From: CAHJXG01 sp965277495
GTDB taxonomy: Bacteria > Pseudomonadota > Alphaproteobacteria > Acetobacterales > Acetobacteraceae
Direction: 5' to 3'
DNA: 64,000 nucleotides
Assembly: GCA_965277495.1 (NCBI GenBank)
Contig: OZ255824.1
Coordinates: forward strand, 2,790,001-2,854,000
Part shown: one piece after another, positions 16,769 through 24,821 of the stretch
Position numbering within the stretch: position 1 is the first letter of the stretch
Layout of the letters: every line of letters starts with the position of its first letter
Program-made: the position numbers and the translations under genes
The notes under the pieces: model-generated
The model's database searches: none
What the model was told of the DNA's origin: nothing
What the model saw: the letters and a program-made list of their open reading frames with translations, nothing else

Positions 16769-17377
16769 TCAGGGCGCGGCATGGGCATCCCACAGCCGCA
16801 TGAGTTCAGTAATGCCAGCGTCCAACGTGGCCAACGAAACATCATCGCGGGCTTCTATCGACAGGCCGGTGAGGAAGGCGTCGAAGACCGCGGCCAAGCC
16901 CGATGCATCAGTGTCGCGCTGGAGTTCGCCGGCATCGATGGCACGCTGCACGCAGGCGCGCAGCCCGGCTCGGTTGCGCTGCCGCTCCGTTGCCAGCATC
17001 GCCTGTAAATGCTGGCTCTCGGGCGAGCAAGTGCTGGCGGACAAGACAATAAGGCAGCCATGCGGGTGCGTGCCGTCGGTCTGCATCCGGGCGGACGCAC
17101 GCAAGCTCCGCTCGACGGCCATGCGCGGCGGCACGGCGGGGCCGAACAAGGGCGCCGTCACCCGTCCGTGCGTCGCCAAATAACGGTCGACGACTTCGCG
17201 GAACAACATTTCTTTTGATGCGAAAGCCGCGTAGAAACTGGCCGGGGCGATGCCGCCCATCGCGGCCTTGAGCTGCGCCAGCGAGGTCGCCTCGTATCCC
17301 CGCTCCCAGAACAGCCGCATCGCCTGCTGAACGGCTAGGTCCCTGTCGAAGCCACGCGGGCGGCCCGTTCTTGGCAT
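16769..17377 (-). CDS. TetR/AcrR-family transcriptional regulator
   Basis: A 202-aa repressor. The N-terminal helix-turn-helix is GRPRGFDRDLAVQQAMRLFW followed by GYEATSLAQLKAAMG (about 6-41), then the ligand-binding helical domain. GRPRGFD and the C-terminal pattern are typical of regulators that sense small electrophiles or aromatic compounds. The start is the ATG at 17377, with AAGGG upstream. It lies 12 bases after a second TetR gene and 38 bases before the TPP-enzyme gene, so it probably controls that operon and perhaps the NTF2-like pair. Confidence 0.85.
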   Translation of the reverse strand: MPRTGRPRGFDRDLAVQQAMRLFWERGYEATSLAQLKAAMGGIAPASFYAAFASKEMLFREVVDRYLATHGRVTAPLFGPAVPPRMAVERSLRASARMQTDGTHPHGCLIVLSASTCSPESQHLQAMLATERQRNRAGLRACVQRAIDAGELQRDTDASGLAAVFDAFLTGLSIEARDDVSLATLDAGITELMRLWDAHAAP

Positions 17378-17389
17378 GATGCGTGACCC

Positions 17390-18073
17390 TTAACGATCCT
17401 GATCCGATCCGTCCAGGCGTGGCTGGCAACGCTCGCGGAGCACAACGGCAAACATTCGCCGCAGCATCGCCTGGCCTTGGGCCGGGTCTGGTTGATCGGC
17501 GTTCATCCACCGGCGCACCTCGACAAGATGGATGTCGAACAACACCCGCGCCAGCACGGCCGCCGGCGCCTCAAGCCGCAACTGCCCGGCGGCGCCAGCC
17601 TTCGTCAGCACGGACGCAATCGCCTGCTGCCAAGTGTCCAGCCGGCGCAAGTAACGTTGCGCCTGTTCCCCGATGCTGGAGGCCGGGCGGTCGTAGTGCA
17701 CGACCTCGCGCAGCGCCGGACGCGCCAACTCCGGCTCGGCGGCAAAATAGGCGTAGATCGGCCCCAGCAGCTCCGCCAATTGGTCAAGCGGCGTTCCCGG
17801 GCGGGCAGCCGCGACCAATGCGCGCTGCAACACGCCATCGAGGTCGTCGTTGATTACCAGGAACAGCAAGTCCCGCTTGTCCTTGGCATAGACGAACAGG
17901 GTGCCGACCGACACTTCGGCCAACTGCGCGATCTCCCGCGTGGTCGCGGCGTCATAGCCGCGGGTGCGGAATACTGCTGCCGCGGCTTGGTGCAGCCTTT
18001 GCAGGCGGTCGCGCTTGCCACGCTCCCGCAGGCCCAGCGCTTGCCCGTCCGCTTCTGTCTTGCGCATCGTCAT
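17390..18073 (-). CDS. TetR/AcrR-family transcriptional regulator
   Basis: A 227-aa regulator with a clear TetR helix-turn-helix (RLHQAAAAVFRTRGYDAATT and REIAQLAEVSVGTLFVYAKD, about 26-65). The C-terminal domain is distinct from its neighbour's. The ATG at 18073 is chosen over an in-frame GTG at 18124. It is divergent from the reductase gene at 18239; the 165-base gap holds an inverted repeat GAGCGCA/TGCGCTC (18134-18140, 18159-18165) that might be an operator. Likely role: repressor of the aromatic oxygenation genes to its right, of the TPP-enzyme operon, or of both. Confidence 0.85.
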   Translation of the reverse strand: MTMRKTEADGQALGLRERGKRDRLQRLHQAAAAVFRTRGYDAATTREIAQLAEVSVGTLFVYAKDKRDLLFLVINDDLDGVLQRALVAAARPGTPLDQLAELLGPIYAYFAAEPELARPALREVVHYDRPASSIGEQAQRYLRRLDTWQQAIASVLTKAGAAGQLRLEAPAAVLARVLFDIHLVEVRRWMNADQPDPAQGQAMLRRMFAVVLRERCQPRLDGSDQDR

Positions 18074-18238
18074 ACCCCATCGCGTCCGGTGCGTTTTCCT
18101 TGGCGTCCCGCATGAGGTCAACACGCCGGGCTGGAGCGCATCAGGCCCAAAATCATCTTGCGCTCAAACTTGACTACGCTCATTGTATAGCAGTTAAGGC
18201 CCCGGCGCCATGCCGGCTGACGATGGGAAGCCCGCCGA

Positions 18239-19228
18239 ATGCCAAACTTCGATCCTTCGTTGCCGCGTTTCAGCGTGCGCGTCGGGGCCATCAGCGACCA
18301 GACCGCCCGTATCCGTGAGTTTGAACTTGTCGGCGCCGTCGCGGGCTTGCCGCCGTTCGAGGCCGGGGCGCATATCCAGGTTGCAACCGGTGACGGCGCC
18401 ATCCGGTCCTACTCGCTGGCAAACGATCCGCGCGAGCCGAACCGCTACGTCATCGCAGTCTTGCGTGAACCGGATGGCCGCGGGTCCGGCTGGCTGCATG
18501 ACAACGTTCGCGTCGGCGACGTGCTGGAGATCGCCGGCCCCCGCAATGCCTTTCCGTTACAGGAGGGGGCGTCCGAGCACATCTTGGTCGCCGGCGGGGT
18601 CGGGATCACGCCGATCCGTTCCATGATCCACCGGTTGCAGGCCATCGGCGCCCCATTCCGCCTGATCTATTGCACCCGCAATGCCGCCGACACGGCCTAC
18701 CGGACGGAGCTGCTGGAGGCGCATGGCTCACGCCTGCACCTGCATCACGACGAGGGTGACGCGAGCCGCAGCCTCGACCTGGCGGCTGCCTTGCGCGACC
18801 GTCCGTATGGCGCGCACGCCTATGTCTGCGGGCCGCGCGGGCTGATCCAGGCGGCCCGCGCCGCCACCGCGCATTGGCCGGTCGGGACGGTGCATGTGGA
18901 GCTGTTCGCATCGCCGTTGCCGGCGGAAACCGCGGCCGTTGCGGACGCCGGCGCAGACCAGCCGTTCGAGGTCGTGCTGGCCCGCAGCGGGCGGACCCTG
19001 CAGGTCCCGGCCGACAAGTCGATCCTGGAGGTGGTCCTCGCGGCCGGCATTAAGACGCCGTACGTTTGCCGGGAAGGCTGGTGCGGCAACTGCGAGACCG
19101 TGCTGCTCGGCGGCAAGGCCGACCATCGCGACGACATCCTGGAAGACGACCAGAAGGCGGCCCAGGACACTATCCACATCTGCATTTCCCGAGCCATGCC
19201 GGGCGAGCAGTTGATCCTCGACCGCTGA
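18239..19228 (+). CDS. Phthalate-dioxygenase-reductase-type (VanB-like) oxidoreductase
   Basis: A 329-aa electron-transfer flavoprotein that passes electrons from NAD(P)H through FMN and a plant-type [2Fe-2S] centre to a Rieske oxygenase. The FMN site is at RSYSL (56-60) and the nucleotide site at GGVGITP (119-125) with YVCGPRG (195-201). Cluster cysteines are at 277, 282, 285 and 315 (CREGWCGNC, then ICIS). Domain order FMN-NAD-2Fe2S is that of VanB, PobB and phthalate dioxygenase reductase. It is the first gene of a plus-strand operon with two VOC proteins and an FAH hydrolase. No Rieske oxygenase is in the window, so its partner is elsewhere or the VOC proteins substitute in an unknown way. 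Confidence 0.9.
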   Translation: MPNFDPSLPRFSVRVGAISDQTARIREFELVGAVAGLPPFEAGAHIQVATGDGAIRSYSLANDPREPNRYVIAVLREPDGRGSGWLHDNVRVGDVLEIAGPRNAFPLQEGASEHILVAGGVGITPIRSMIHRLQAIGAPFRLIYCTRNAADTAYRTELLEAHGSRLHLHHDEGDASRSLDLAAALRDRPYGAHAYVCGPRGLIQAARAATAHWPVGTVHVELFASPLPAETAAVADAGADQPFEVVLARSGRTLQVPADKSILEVVLAAGIKTPYVCREGWCGNCETVLLGGKADHRDDILEDDQKAAQDTIHICISRAMPGEQLILDR

Positions 19229-19256
19229 GCCCAATCCCCAAACCAAGGAGCACGCC

Positions 19257-19772
19257 ATGTCCGCCGCCGTCGACGCCGTACCCACCAGCATTCCCCGCAG
19301 CTCCGCCGCACCGGTGCTGAAGCCGCTGATCCTGTCCCGCGGCACCATCCTGACCGCCGACCTCGACCGCGCGCAGGCGTTCTACGAGACGTTCCTCGGC
19401 CTGGAGTGCAAGCGCATGGATGGCGGGCGCATGATGGTGCGTGACACCGACCCGGCGCGCCTCCGCCACCGCAACGGCGGCCCGTACTGGGTGATGGACG
19501 TGAAACAGGTCGAGGGCACCGTCACCACCAACCTGTTCAAGCATTGGGGCATCGATGTCGCCTCGGCGGCCGAGGTAGACCGGGTGCACGCCTACGCCGC
19601 CGCCACCAAGGAGAGCCTGGGCCTGCGCGCGGTCCGCAAGCCGCGGATGCAGCACGGCACCTATTCGTTCTATTTGCAGGATTTCGATTCGAATTGGTGG
19701 GAGGTCGAGTGCCGTCCGCCGGGCGAGGCGACGGACGAGGTGTTCGCCCGCGGCGACGGCGGCTTCAACTAG
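19257..19772 (+). CDS. VOC (glyoxalase/extradiol dioxygenase fold) family protein
   Basis: A 171-aa protein with one VOC module pair: RGTILTADLDRAQAFYETFL (about 29-48), where the beta-alpha-beta start is typical, and a C-terminal SFYLQDFDSNWWEVECRP that includes the usual metal-type Glu. The start is the ATG at 19257 after AAGGAG. Members may be metal-dependent lyases, dioxygenases or isomerases. It is paralogous to the next gene (shared DSNWWE motif). Placed between a Rieske-type reductase and an FAH protein, it could act on a ring-cleavage intermediate. Confidence 0.82.
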   Translation: MSAAVDAVPTSIPRSSAAPVLKPLILSRGTILTADLDRAQAFYETFLGLECKRMDGGRMMVRDTDPARLRHRNGGPYWVMDVKQVEGTVTTNLFKHWGIDVASAAEVDRVHAYAAATKESLGLRAVRKPRMQHGTYSFYLQDFDSNWWEVECRPPGEATDEVFARGDGGFN

Positions 19773-19832
19773 CGCCATTCACTTCATTGCAACGCCCCGT
19801 CCGGCAAGGCCGGGGCAATCGGGAGGACCCTT

Positions 19833-20279
19833 ATGAACGAGATGACCCAGCCCGTCCCGGCCAGCGGCAGCCTGACGCTGTCGCTGTCGCACGGCACGCT
19901 CGAAACGCGGGACCTCGTCGCCGCGCGCCGCTTCTATAACGAATTCCTCGGCCTCGAAACGGTGCAGCGCGGCGATATGGCGATCTGGCTGCGCTGCGGC
20001 GGCGGCTGGATGGTGGCGGCCGTGCGTACCGGCGACAGCATGCTGCCGTTGCCGTCGGACGTGCGCTGGTGCCTCGACATGGCCACGGCCAACGAGGTGA
20101 CCGAGGCGCACGATGCCGCCCTCCGGCTCAAGGAGGAGTATGGGATGCAAGAAATCCTCCCCGTCACCCAGGACGGCGATCAAACCAGCTTCCTGCTGCG
20201 CGACATGGACAGCAACTGGTGGGAGATCTGCCACCGCCCCGGACGCCTGTTCGACCAGGTATTCGGGTCCGCGGCTTGA
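19833..20279 (+). CDS. VOC family protein
   Basis: A 148-aa protein with HGTLETRDLVAARRFYNEFL near the N-terminus and FLLRDMDSNWWEICHRP near the C-terminus. It is clearly related to the preceding gene. The start is the ATG at 19833 after GGGAGGA. The stop codon overlaps the TTG start of the next gene. Tandem VOC genes suggest a heteromeric enzyme or two successive steps on related substrates. No function can be assigned. Confidence 0.82.
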   Translation: MNEMTQPVPASGSLTLSLSHGTLETRDLVAARRFYNEFLGLETVQRGDMAIWLRCGGGWMVAAVRTGDSMLPLPSDVRWCLDMATANEVTEAHDAALRLKEEYGMQEILPVTQDGDQTSFLLRDMDSNWWEICHRPGRLFDQVFGSAA

Positions 20280-21214
20280 CCGCCCTCGGCGAGCTTAGGC
20301 TCGTCACCTACGCCGTCCCTGGCACGGGCCTGCCGCGCGCCGGCGTGGTCCGGGACGGCGCGGTATACGACATGGCGGCGGTGCTGGGCGATGCCGCGCC
20401 GCACACGATGCTTGCGGTCCTGGAACGGTGGGACGAGGTGCGCGGCGGCCTGGCTGCGGCCGGGTTCGGCGCCGCCCCGGTTGGCCCATTGGACCGGGTG
20501 CGGCTGCTGGCGCCGATCCTGTATCCCCGCGCGCTGTTCTGCGCGGGCGCCAACTACACCGACCATGTGGCGGAGATGGCGCGCGTGCTCGGCCTGCCCG
20601 ACGACGGGCCGCGCAAGGATGGCGACGAACCCTGGCACTTCATCGCGACGCCGGCGCACTCCATCGTCGGACCCAATGCGGCAGTCGCGGTCCCGGCCTA
20701 TTCCAGCAAGCTCGATTGGGAGGCGGAGATCGGCATCGTCATCGGCCGGGCGGCGCGCAACGTGGCAGCCGGTCAGGCGATGGTGCACGTCGCCGGCCTG
20801 ACCATCGTCAACGACCTTTCGGCGCGCGACTGGGTTGCCCGTCCGCATGTGCCGGTCGGCTCGCCGTTCCATTGGGACTGGATGTCGCAGAAATGCTTCG
20901 AGGGCGCGAAGCCGATGGGTCCCTGGATCGTGCCGCTGGAGGGGATCGCGGACCTCGCGGACCTGTCCGTCAAGCTATGGGTCAACGATCGGCTAATGCA
21001 GGATTCGAACAGCCGCAACCTGATCTTCAGCATGGCCGAACAGGTCGCCCATCTGAGCACCCGCGTCACCTTGCTGCCCGGCGACGTGATCGCGACCGGC
21101 ACCCCCGCCGGGGTCGGCATGGCGCAGGGCGTCTTCCTGCAGCCCGGCGACGAAGTGCGGATCGAGGTCGGCGGGGTCGGCGCCCTGCGGACCCGGATCG
21201 CGCAAGCCGCCTGA
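20276..21214 (+). CDS. FAH-family hydrolase
   Basis: A 312-aa fumarylacetoacetate-hydrolase-family protein with metal ligands Glu149, Glu151 (DWEAEIGIVIG) and Asp180 (IVNDLSARDW); VIATGTPAGVGM is the conserved C-terminal motif. The most likely start is TTG at 20276, overlapping the VOC stop (TTGA). No ATG exists between there and the conserved domain, and longer frames run through the VOC gene. It shares the fold of the FAH gene at 9859 but differs in N-terminal domain and substrate loops (residues 105-120 are extended). Probable role: hydrolysis or isomerisation of a ring-cleavage product in the same pathway as the reductase. Confidence 0.85.
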   Translation: MTALGELRLVTYAVPGTGLPRAGVVRDGAVYDMAAVLGDAAPHTMLAVLERWDEVRGGLAAAGFGAAPVGPLDRVRLLAPILYPRALFCAGANYTDHVAEMARVLGLPDDGPRKDGDEPWHFIATPAHSIVGPNAAVAVPAYSSKLDWEAEIGIVIGRAARNVAAGQAMVHVAGLTIVNDLSARDWVARPHVPVGSPFHWDWMSQKCFEGAKPMGPWIVPLEGIADLADLSVKLWVNDRLMQDSNSRNLIFSMAEQVAHLSTRVTLLPGDVIATGTPAGVGMAQGVFLQPGDEVRIEVGGVGALRTRIAQAA

Positions 21215-21219
21215 TCAAT

Positions 21220-21243
21220 CGGGAGCGGGCCGGCCCGCTCCCG
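21220..21243. terminator. Bidirectional terminator, 24-base perfect palindrome
   Basis: CGGGAGCGGGCC (21220-21231) is followed directly by its reverse complement (21232-21243). It sits between the convergent FAH gene (ends 21214) and the outer-membrane protein gene (ends 21250), which is where a two-way terminator is expected. CATCAAAA follows on the plus strand. Confidence 0.6.
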
Positions 21244-21249
21244 GGTCCA

Positions 21250-22176
21250 TCAAAAGATTGGCACGGCGAATTGAATCCAGAAGCGGTCCCCGGCGGGCCG
21301 GTTCTCGACCGCGAACTCCTTCTGCCACTTCGCAACGATGCCGCCGAGCTTCCAGTCGTAGCGGATTTGCGGCCCCATCGCGATCACCCGCCCACGGTTG
21401 CCGTTGTTGAACACCCGGCCGTTGATCGTATCGTTCGTGAACTGTTGATAGGCATAGCCGCCGACCCCGACGTGGAATTTCGTGTTCTGCGCCAGCGGCT
21501 GATAGTCTAAGGAATAGTCGAAGCTGATCGCCGTGCCGCCCTTGTACTTCGTCGCGTCGTTCTGCGCGTTGATCTCGACAATGCTCTGCAACGATGTCTG
21601 AATCCGTGGGGTCGGGAACCAGGTGAACCCGGCTTCAGGTCCGAAGCTCCAGTGGTTCAGGCCGGTGTTGACGACGTGCCTGACGTTGTACTCCCCGTCG
21701 GGTACCCAGATGTCCGACCCTGTGTAGGCGAAAAACGTGTGGCTGGGATTGGCGTAGGACAGGTACAGCGGTTGCAGCACCGTGTTGCCGAGGCCGAGCC
21801 GGTCCTGCGACCGGGGCGTGAAGGGCAGGCGAATGGAGACGTTGACGAGCGGCTGCACGATGCCCGACGTCAGGCCGAATGGACCGAGCATGACGGGCCA
21901 GGTGTGCAGGACGCGGGCGACCTCCGCCGTGACGTTCGCATGGTAGCCCGGCACTAGCTTGGCGCCATTCGGCCCCGCCAGCACGCCGGAGGCATAGTAT
22001 TGCAGGTAGTTGAGGTACTCCGTGCCCCCGGGGGGCGGCAGCAACGCCGGCAGGACGGTGTTGACGCCGAGCGGATACTGATTGCTTCCGTTTTCCGTGG
22101 CGTGCGCCCGGGACACGGACGCGGCTGCCAGAACGCACGCGCAGGCATATCCAAAACGAACCCGGTTGTTTTTCAT
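21250..22176 (-). CDS. Outer-membrane channel, phenol-degradation (MetA/SphA-like) family
   Basis: A 308-aa precursor. A signal peptide (RFGYACACVLAAASVSRAHA, cleaved near residue 26) precedes alternating amphipathic beta strands, and the protein ends IQFAVPIF, the aromatic C-terminus used for outer-membrane assembly. Content and length fit the 'phenol MetA pathway' barrel family found in aromatic-degrading gene clusters. The start is the ATG at 22176, after GAGGGAG. It lies 168 bases downstream of the Liv-type importer genes, on the same strand. Likely role: outer-membrane entry of hydrophobic aromatic substrates. Confidence 0.78.
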   Translation of the reverse strand: MKNNRVRFGYACACVLAAASVSRAHATENGSNQYPLGVNTVLPALLPPPGGTEYLNYLQYYASGVLAGPNGAKLVPGYHANVTAEVARVLHTWPVMLGPFGLTSGIVQPLVNVSIRLPFTPRSQDRLGLGNTVLQPLYLSYANPSHTFFAYTGSDIWVPDGEYNVRHVVNTGLNHWSFGPEAGFTWFPTPRIQTSLQSIVEINAQNDATKYKGGTAISFDYSLDYQPLAQNTKFHVGVGGYAYQQFTNDTINGRVFNNGNRGRVIAMGPQIRYDWKLGGIVAKWQKEFAVENRPAGDRFWIQFAVPIF

Positions 22177-22344
22177 TGCGGCTCCCTCAGTGGCCGCGCC
22201 GTTCAGGCTGGCCATCGATGCTATTGAAATCCCTGCGCTGATCACGCTGAGACTGCAGGGTCGTGGTTTCGAGTTGTCGCACTCGTTTCTTGTTCCTCCT
22301 TTTCCAATCGACAGCCGTTCTTGGAGCGCACGGCCACGCCGCCG

Positions 22345-23865
22345 TCATTCCGGTCCACCAATATACAGGTGCCGCAGCCTCGGGTCGGCCCGCACGTCCG
22401 CCGCCGCACCGGACAGCGCGAACACCCCGCGCTCCAGCACATGGACTTGGTCGGCCAGCGCCAGCGCCCGGTCGACGTCCTGCTCGATCAGCAGCATCGT
22501 CAGCCCGGCTGCCCGCAACGCCGCCAGGGCGCCATACAGGCGGTCCATCATGACCGGCGCCAGGCCAAGGCTGATCTCGTCGAAAATCGCCAGGCGCGGA
22601 CGGGCCATCAGCGCGCGCCCGATCGCGAGCATCTGCTGCTGCCCGCCGGACATCGCAGTGCCCGCCGCCAGCCGACGCTCCCGCAGGTCTGGGAACAGCC
22701 CGTAAACCTGGTCCAGCCGAGCCGCGCGATCCCCGGCGGCCAGGCCGCGCGCCGCGATGGCCAGGTTCTCCTCGACCGATAGCCGGGCGAAGATGCGCCG
22801 GCCCTCCATGCAATGGGCAATGCCCCGTCCGGCCCGCAGATGCGGCGGCAACGCCGTGAGATCCTCGCCGTCGAACACCAGGCGTCCGGAGGCCGGCCGT
22901 ACGCTGCCGGCGATGGTGTTGGCCAGCGTCGTCTTGCCGGCGCCGTTGGTCCCCAGGATCGCCACCACCTGGCCGGGCGGCACGGCCAGGTTCAGGCCAT
23001 GCAGCACCTGCGCCTGGCCATACCCGGCGCAAACCCCATGCAGTTCGAGCAGCGGGCCGGGCCTGCTGGCCGGGACCGCCGACACGAGCTGGTTCAGCGG
23101 AGTGGCCGCTTGCGCTGGCGGTTGCAGGGCGGCCCCGCCATGCGCCGAACCGAGATACACCGCCGCCACGCCGTCATCCGCGAGCACGTCGTCCGTGCGG
23201 CCCTCGGCTATCCGCTTGCCGAAGTTGAGCACCACCAGCCGGGCGCAGCACTCCTTCACGACCCGGATCACGTGCTCGATGATGACGATGGAGCGGCCGG
23301 GATTGGCGACCGACCGGATCAGGGCGATCAACTCCGTCAGTTCGGAGTCGACCAGGCCCGCTCCCACCTCATCGAGCAGCAGCAGCTTTGGCTTCAGCGC
23401 CAGCGCCCGCGCCAGTTCCAGCCGTTTGCGGCGCAGCAGCGGCAGGCTGCGCGCGGGCAGGCCAGCGCAATCCGCCAGGCCGCACTGCCGCAGGATGTCC
23501 ATCCGTTCCGCGTGCAGCTCCCGCGCCGGGCGAGTGGCGCCGAGCGCCAGTTGCGCCACCTGGAGGTTCTCCCCCACGCTCATGTCCAGGAACGGACGGG
23601 GAATCTGGTAGGTTCGGCCGATGCCGGCGCGGGCGCGTTCCGGCGCTGCCGCCCGGGTCACGTCCACGCCCGCAAACCGGATGCTGCCGGCGCTGGGCTG
23701 CAGCGCCCCGCCGAGCAGGCCCACCAACGTGGACTTCCCCGCGCCGTTCGGGCCGATGACGCCGCAGACCTCGCCCATGGCGAGCGAGAAGTCCAGGTGG
23801 TCGGTGGCGACCAGGCCGCCATAGCGCTTCACCAGGCCATGCGCTTCGAGAAGAGGCGCAGTCAT
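22345..23865 (-). CDS. Fused LivG-LivF ABC transporter ATPase (branched-chain amino acid-type importer)
   Basis: A 506-aa polypeptide with two complete ATPase domains normally encoded by separate genes. Domain 1 (about 1-245, LivG-like): Walker A GPNGAGKS 38-45, Walker B LLLLDE 161-166, H-loop His198. Its signature region reads LPLLRRKRLELARA rather than LSGGQ-like. Domain 2 (about 270-506, LivF-like): Walker A GTNGAGKT 305-312, signature MSGGQQQMLAIGRAL 405-419, Walker B LAIFDE 425-430. A Pro/Ala-rich linker joins them. The start ATG overlaps the LivM stop (ATGA at 23862-23865). It powers import through the LivH/LivM pair. Longer in-frame extension upstream lies inside livM and is rejected. 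Confidence 0.9.
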   Translation of the reverse strand: MTAPLLEAHGLVKRYGGLVATDHLDFSLAMGEVCGVIGPNGAGKSTLVGLLGGALQPSAGSIRFAGVDVTRAAAPERARAGIGRTYQIPRPFLDMSVGENLQVAQLALGATRPARELHAERMDILRQCGLADCAGLPARSLPLLRRKRLELARALALKPKLLLLDEVGAGLVDSELTELIALIRSVANPGRSIVIIEHVIRVVKECCARLVVLNFGKRIAEGRTDDVLADDGVAAVYLGSAHGGAALQPPAQAATPLNQLVSAVPASRPGPLLELHGVCAGYGQAQVLHGLNLAVPPGQVVAILGTNGAGKTTLANTIAGSVRPASGRLVFDGEDLTALPPHLRAGRGIAHCMEGRRIFARLSVEENLAIAARGLAAGDRAARLDQVYGLFPDLRERRLAAGTAMSGGQQQMLAIGRALMARPRLAIFDEISLGLAPVMMDRLYGALAALRAAGLTMLLIEQDVDRALALADQVHVLERGVFALSGAAADVRADPRLRHLYIGGPE

Positions 23866-24821
23866 GGGTTGCGCCGCCAGGCCAGCAGGGTGGCGCCTAA
23901 GCCGCACAGGCCCTTTGGCGCGAACCGGATCACCACGACCAGGATCACGCCGGTGAGCGCGATATGGAACTCTGGATAGTCCGCCAGCAGCTCGGCGAGC
24001 CCGACGACAAGCACGGCTCCCACCGCTGGGCCAAGCCGCAGGCCCAGCCCGCCGATGAGCACGATGGAGAGCGCGTCCACCGACCAGCCCAGCCCGAACA
24101 TGCCATACGGCTCGACCGCGCCGAGCTTGTAGCCTTGCAGCCCGCCGGCCATGCCCATGATGAACCCGGCGAGCATGAGCACCGCCAGCTTGACACGGAA
24201 CGGGCGGACGCCGAACGCCGCCGCTGCGTCCTCGTCGTCCCGCACCGCGCGCAAGATGACCGAGGCGCGCGTTTGCGTCGCCGCCGTCATGATAAGGGTC
24301 GTCACCGCAAGCAGCCCGCACGCATACAGGTACAGGTCGGACGCTGGCAGCGGATCCTGCTCCAGGAACAGGCCAGCGGCGCCGCCAAAGGTGGGAACGT
24401 TGACCATGAACAGGCGCAGCGCCTCGGCCAGCGCCAGGGTGCCGACGGTGAAATAAAGCCCGCGCATCCGGAACACCGCCCATGACACGGCGAAGGCGAG
24501 CACCGCGGCGCCCAGGCCGCTCATTGCCAGCGCCGCCGCCAGCGGCAGGCCCAGGCGGTTCATGACGGCCACCGCCAGGTAGCCCCCCGCGCCAACGAAA
24601 GCGGCCGATCCCAGCGAGACCAGCCCCGTGTAACCCGCGAGCAGGTTCCATGCCTCGGCGATCACGAGCAGGACCAGCAGGCGGAAGCCGATCTGCAGCG
24701 CATACTCGCCCATCAGGGGCGGCGCGCACAAAGCCATCAGGGCCAGCACAGCCGCCGCTGCCGGCCAAAATGGGGCCAGGCGCTGCGGCGCTGCGGCGTG
24801 CGGCAGGACGGCCGCCTTCAC
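23862..24821 (-). CDS. livM: LivM-like permease subunit
   Basis: A 319-aa inner-membrane permease of a HAAT/branched-chain amino-acid-type ABC importer, with about nine membrane segments. EAWNLLAGYTGLVSLGSAAFVGAGGY (start of the family core, about 56-81) and the cytoplasmic EAA-like loop RAVRDDEDAAAAFGVRPFRVK are conserved and contact the ATPase. The start is GTG at 24821, overlapping the LivH stop (GTGA). The order is livK-livH-livM-livGF. Substrate is likely an amino acid, amide or aromatic carboxylate; it cannot be read from the permease. Confidence 0.9.
   Translation of the reverse strand: MKAAVLPHAAAPQRLAPFWPAAAAVLALMALCAPPLMGEYALQIGFRLLVLLVIAEAWNLLAGYTGLVSLGSAAFVGAGGYLAVAVMNRLGLPLAAALAMSGLGAAVLAFAVSWAVFRMRGLYFTVGTLALAEALRLFMVNVPTFGGAAGLFLEQDPLPASDLYLYACGLLAVTTLIMTAATQTRASVILRAVRDDEDAAAAFGVRPFRVKLAVLMLAGFIMGMAGGLQGYKLGAVEPYGMFGLGWSVDALSIVLIGGLGLRLGPAVGAVLVVGLAELLADYPEFHIALTGVILVVVIRFAPKGLCGLGATLLAWRRNP

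Noticed and set aside
18158..18191. Sigma70 promoter before the VanB-like reductase gene
   Set aside because: TTGCGC and TATAGC are about 22 bases apart and the alternative TTGACT is too close; no convincing pair.
22345..24768. 807-aa minus-strand frame
   Set aside because: Only the last 506 residues (fused LivGF, from 23865) have protein character; the rest is antiphase livM.
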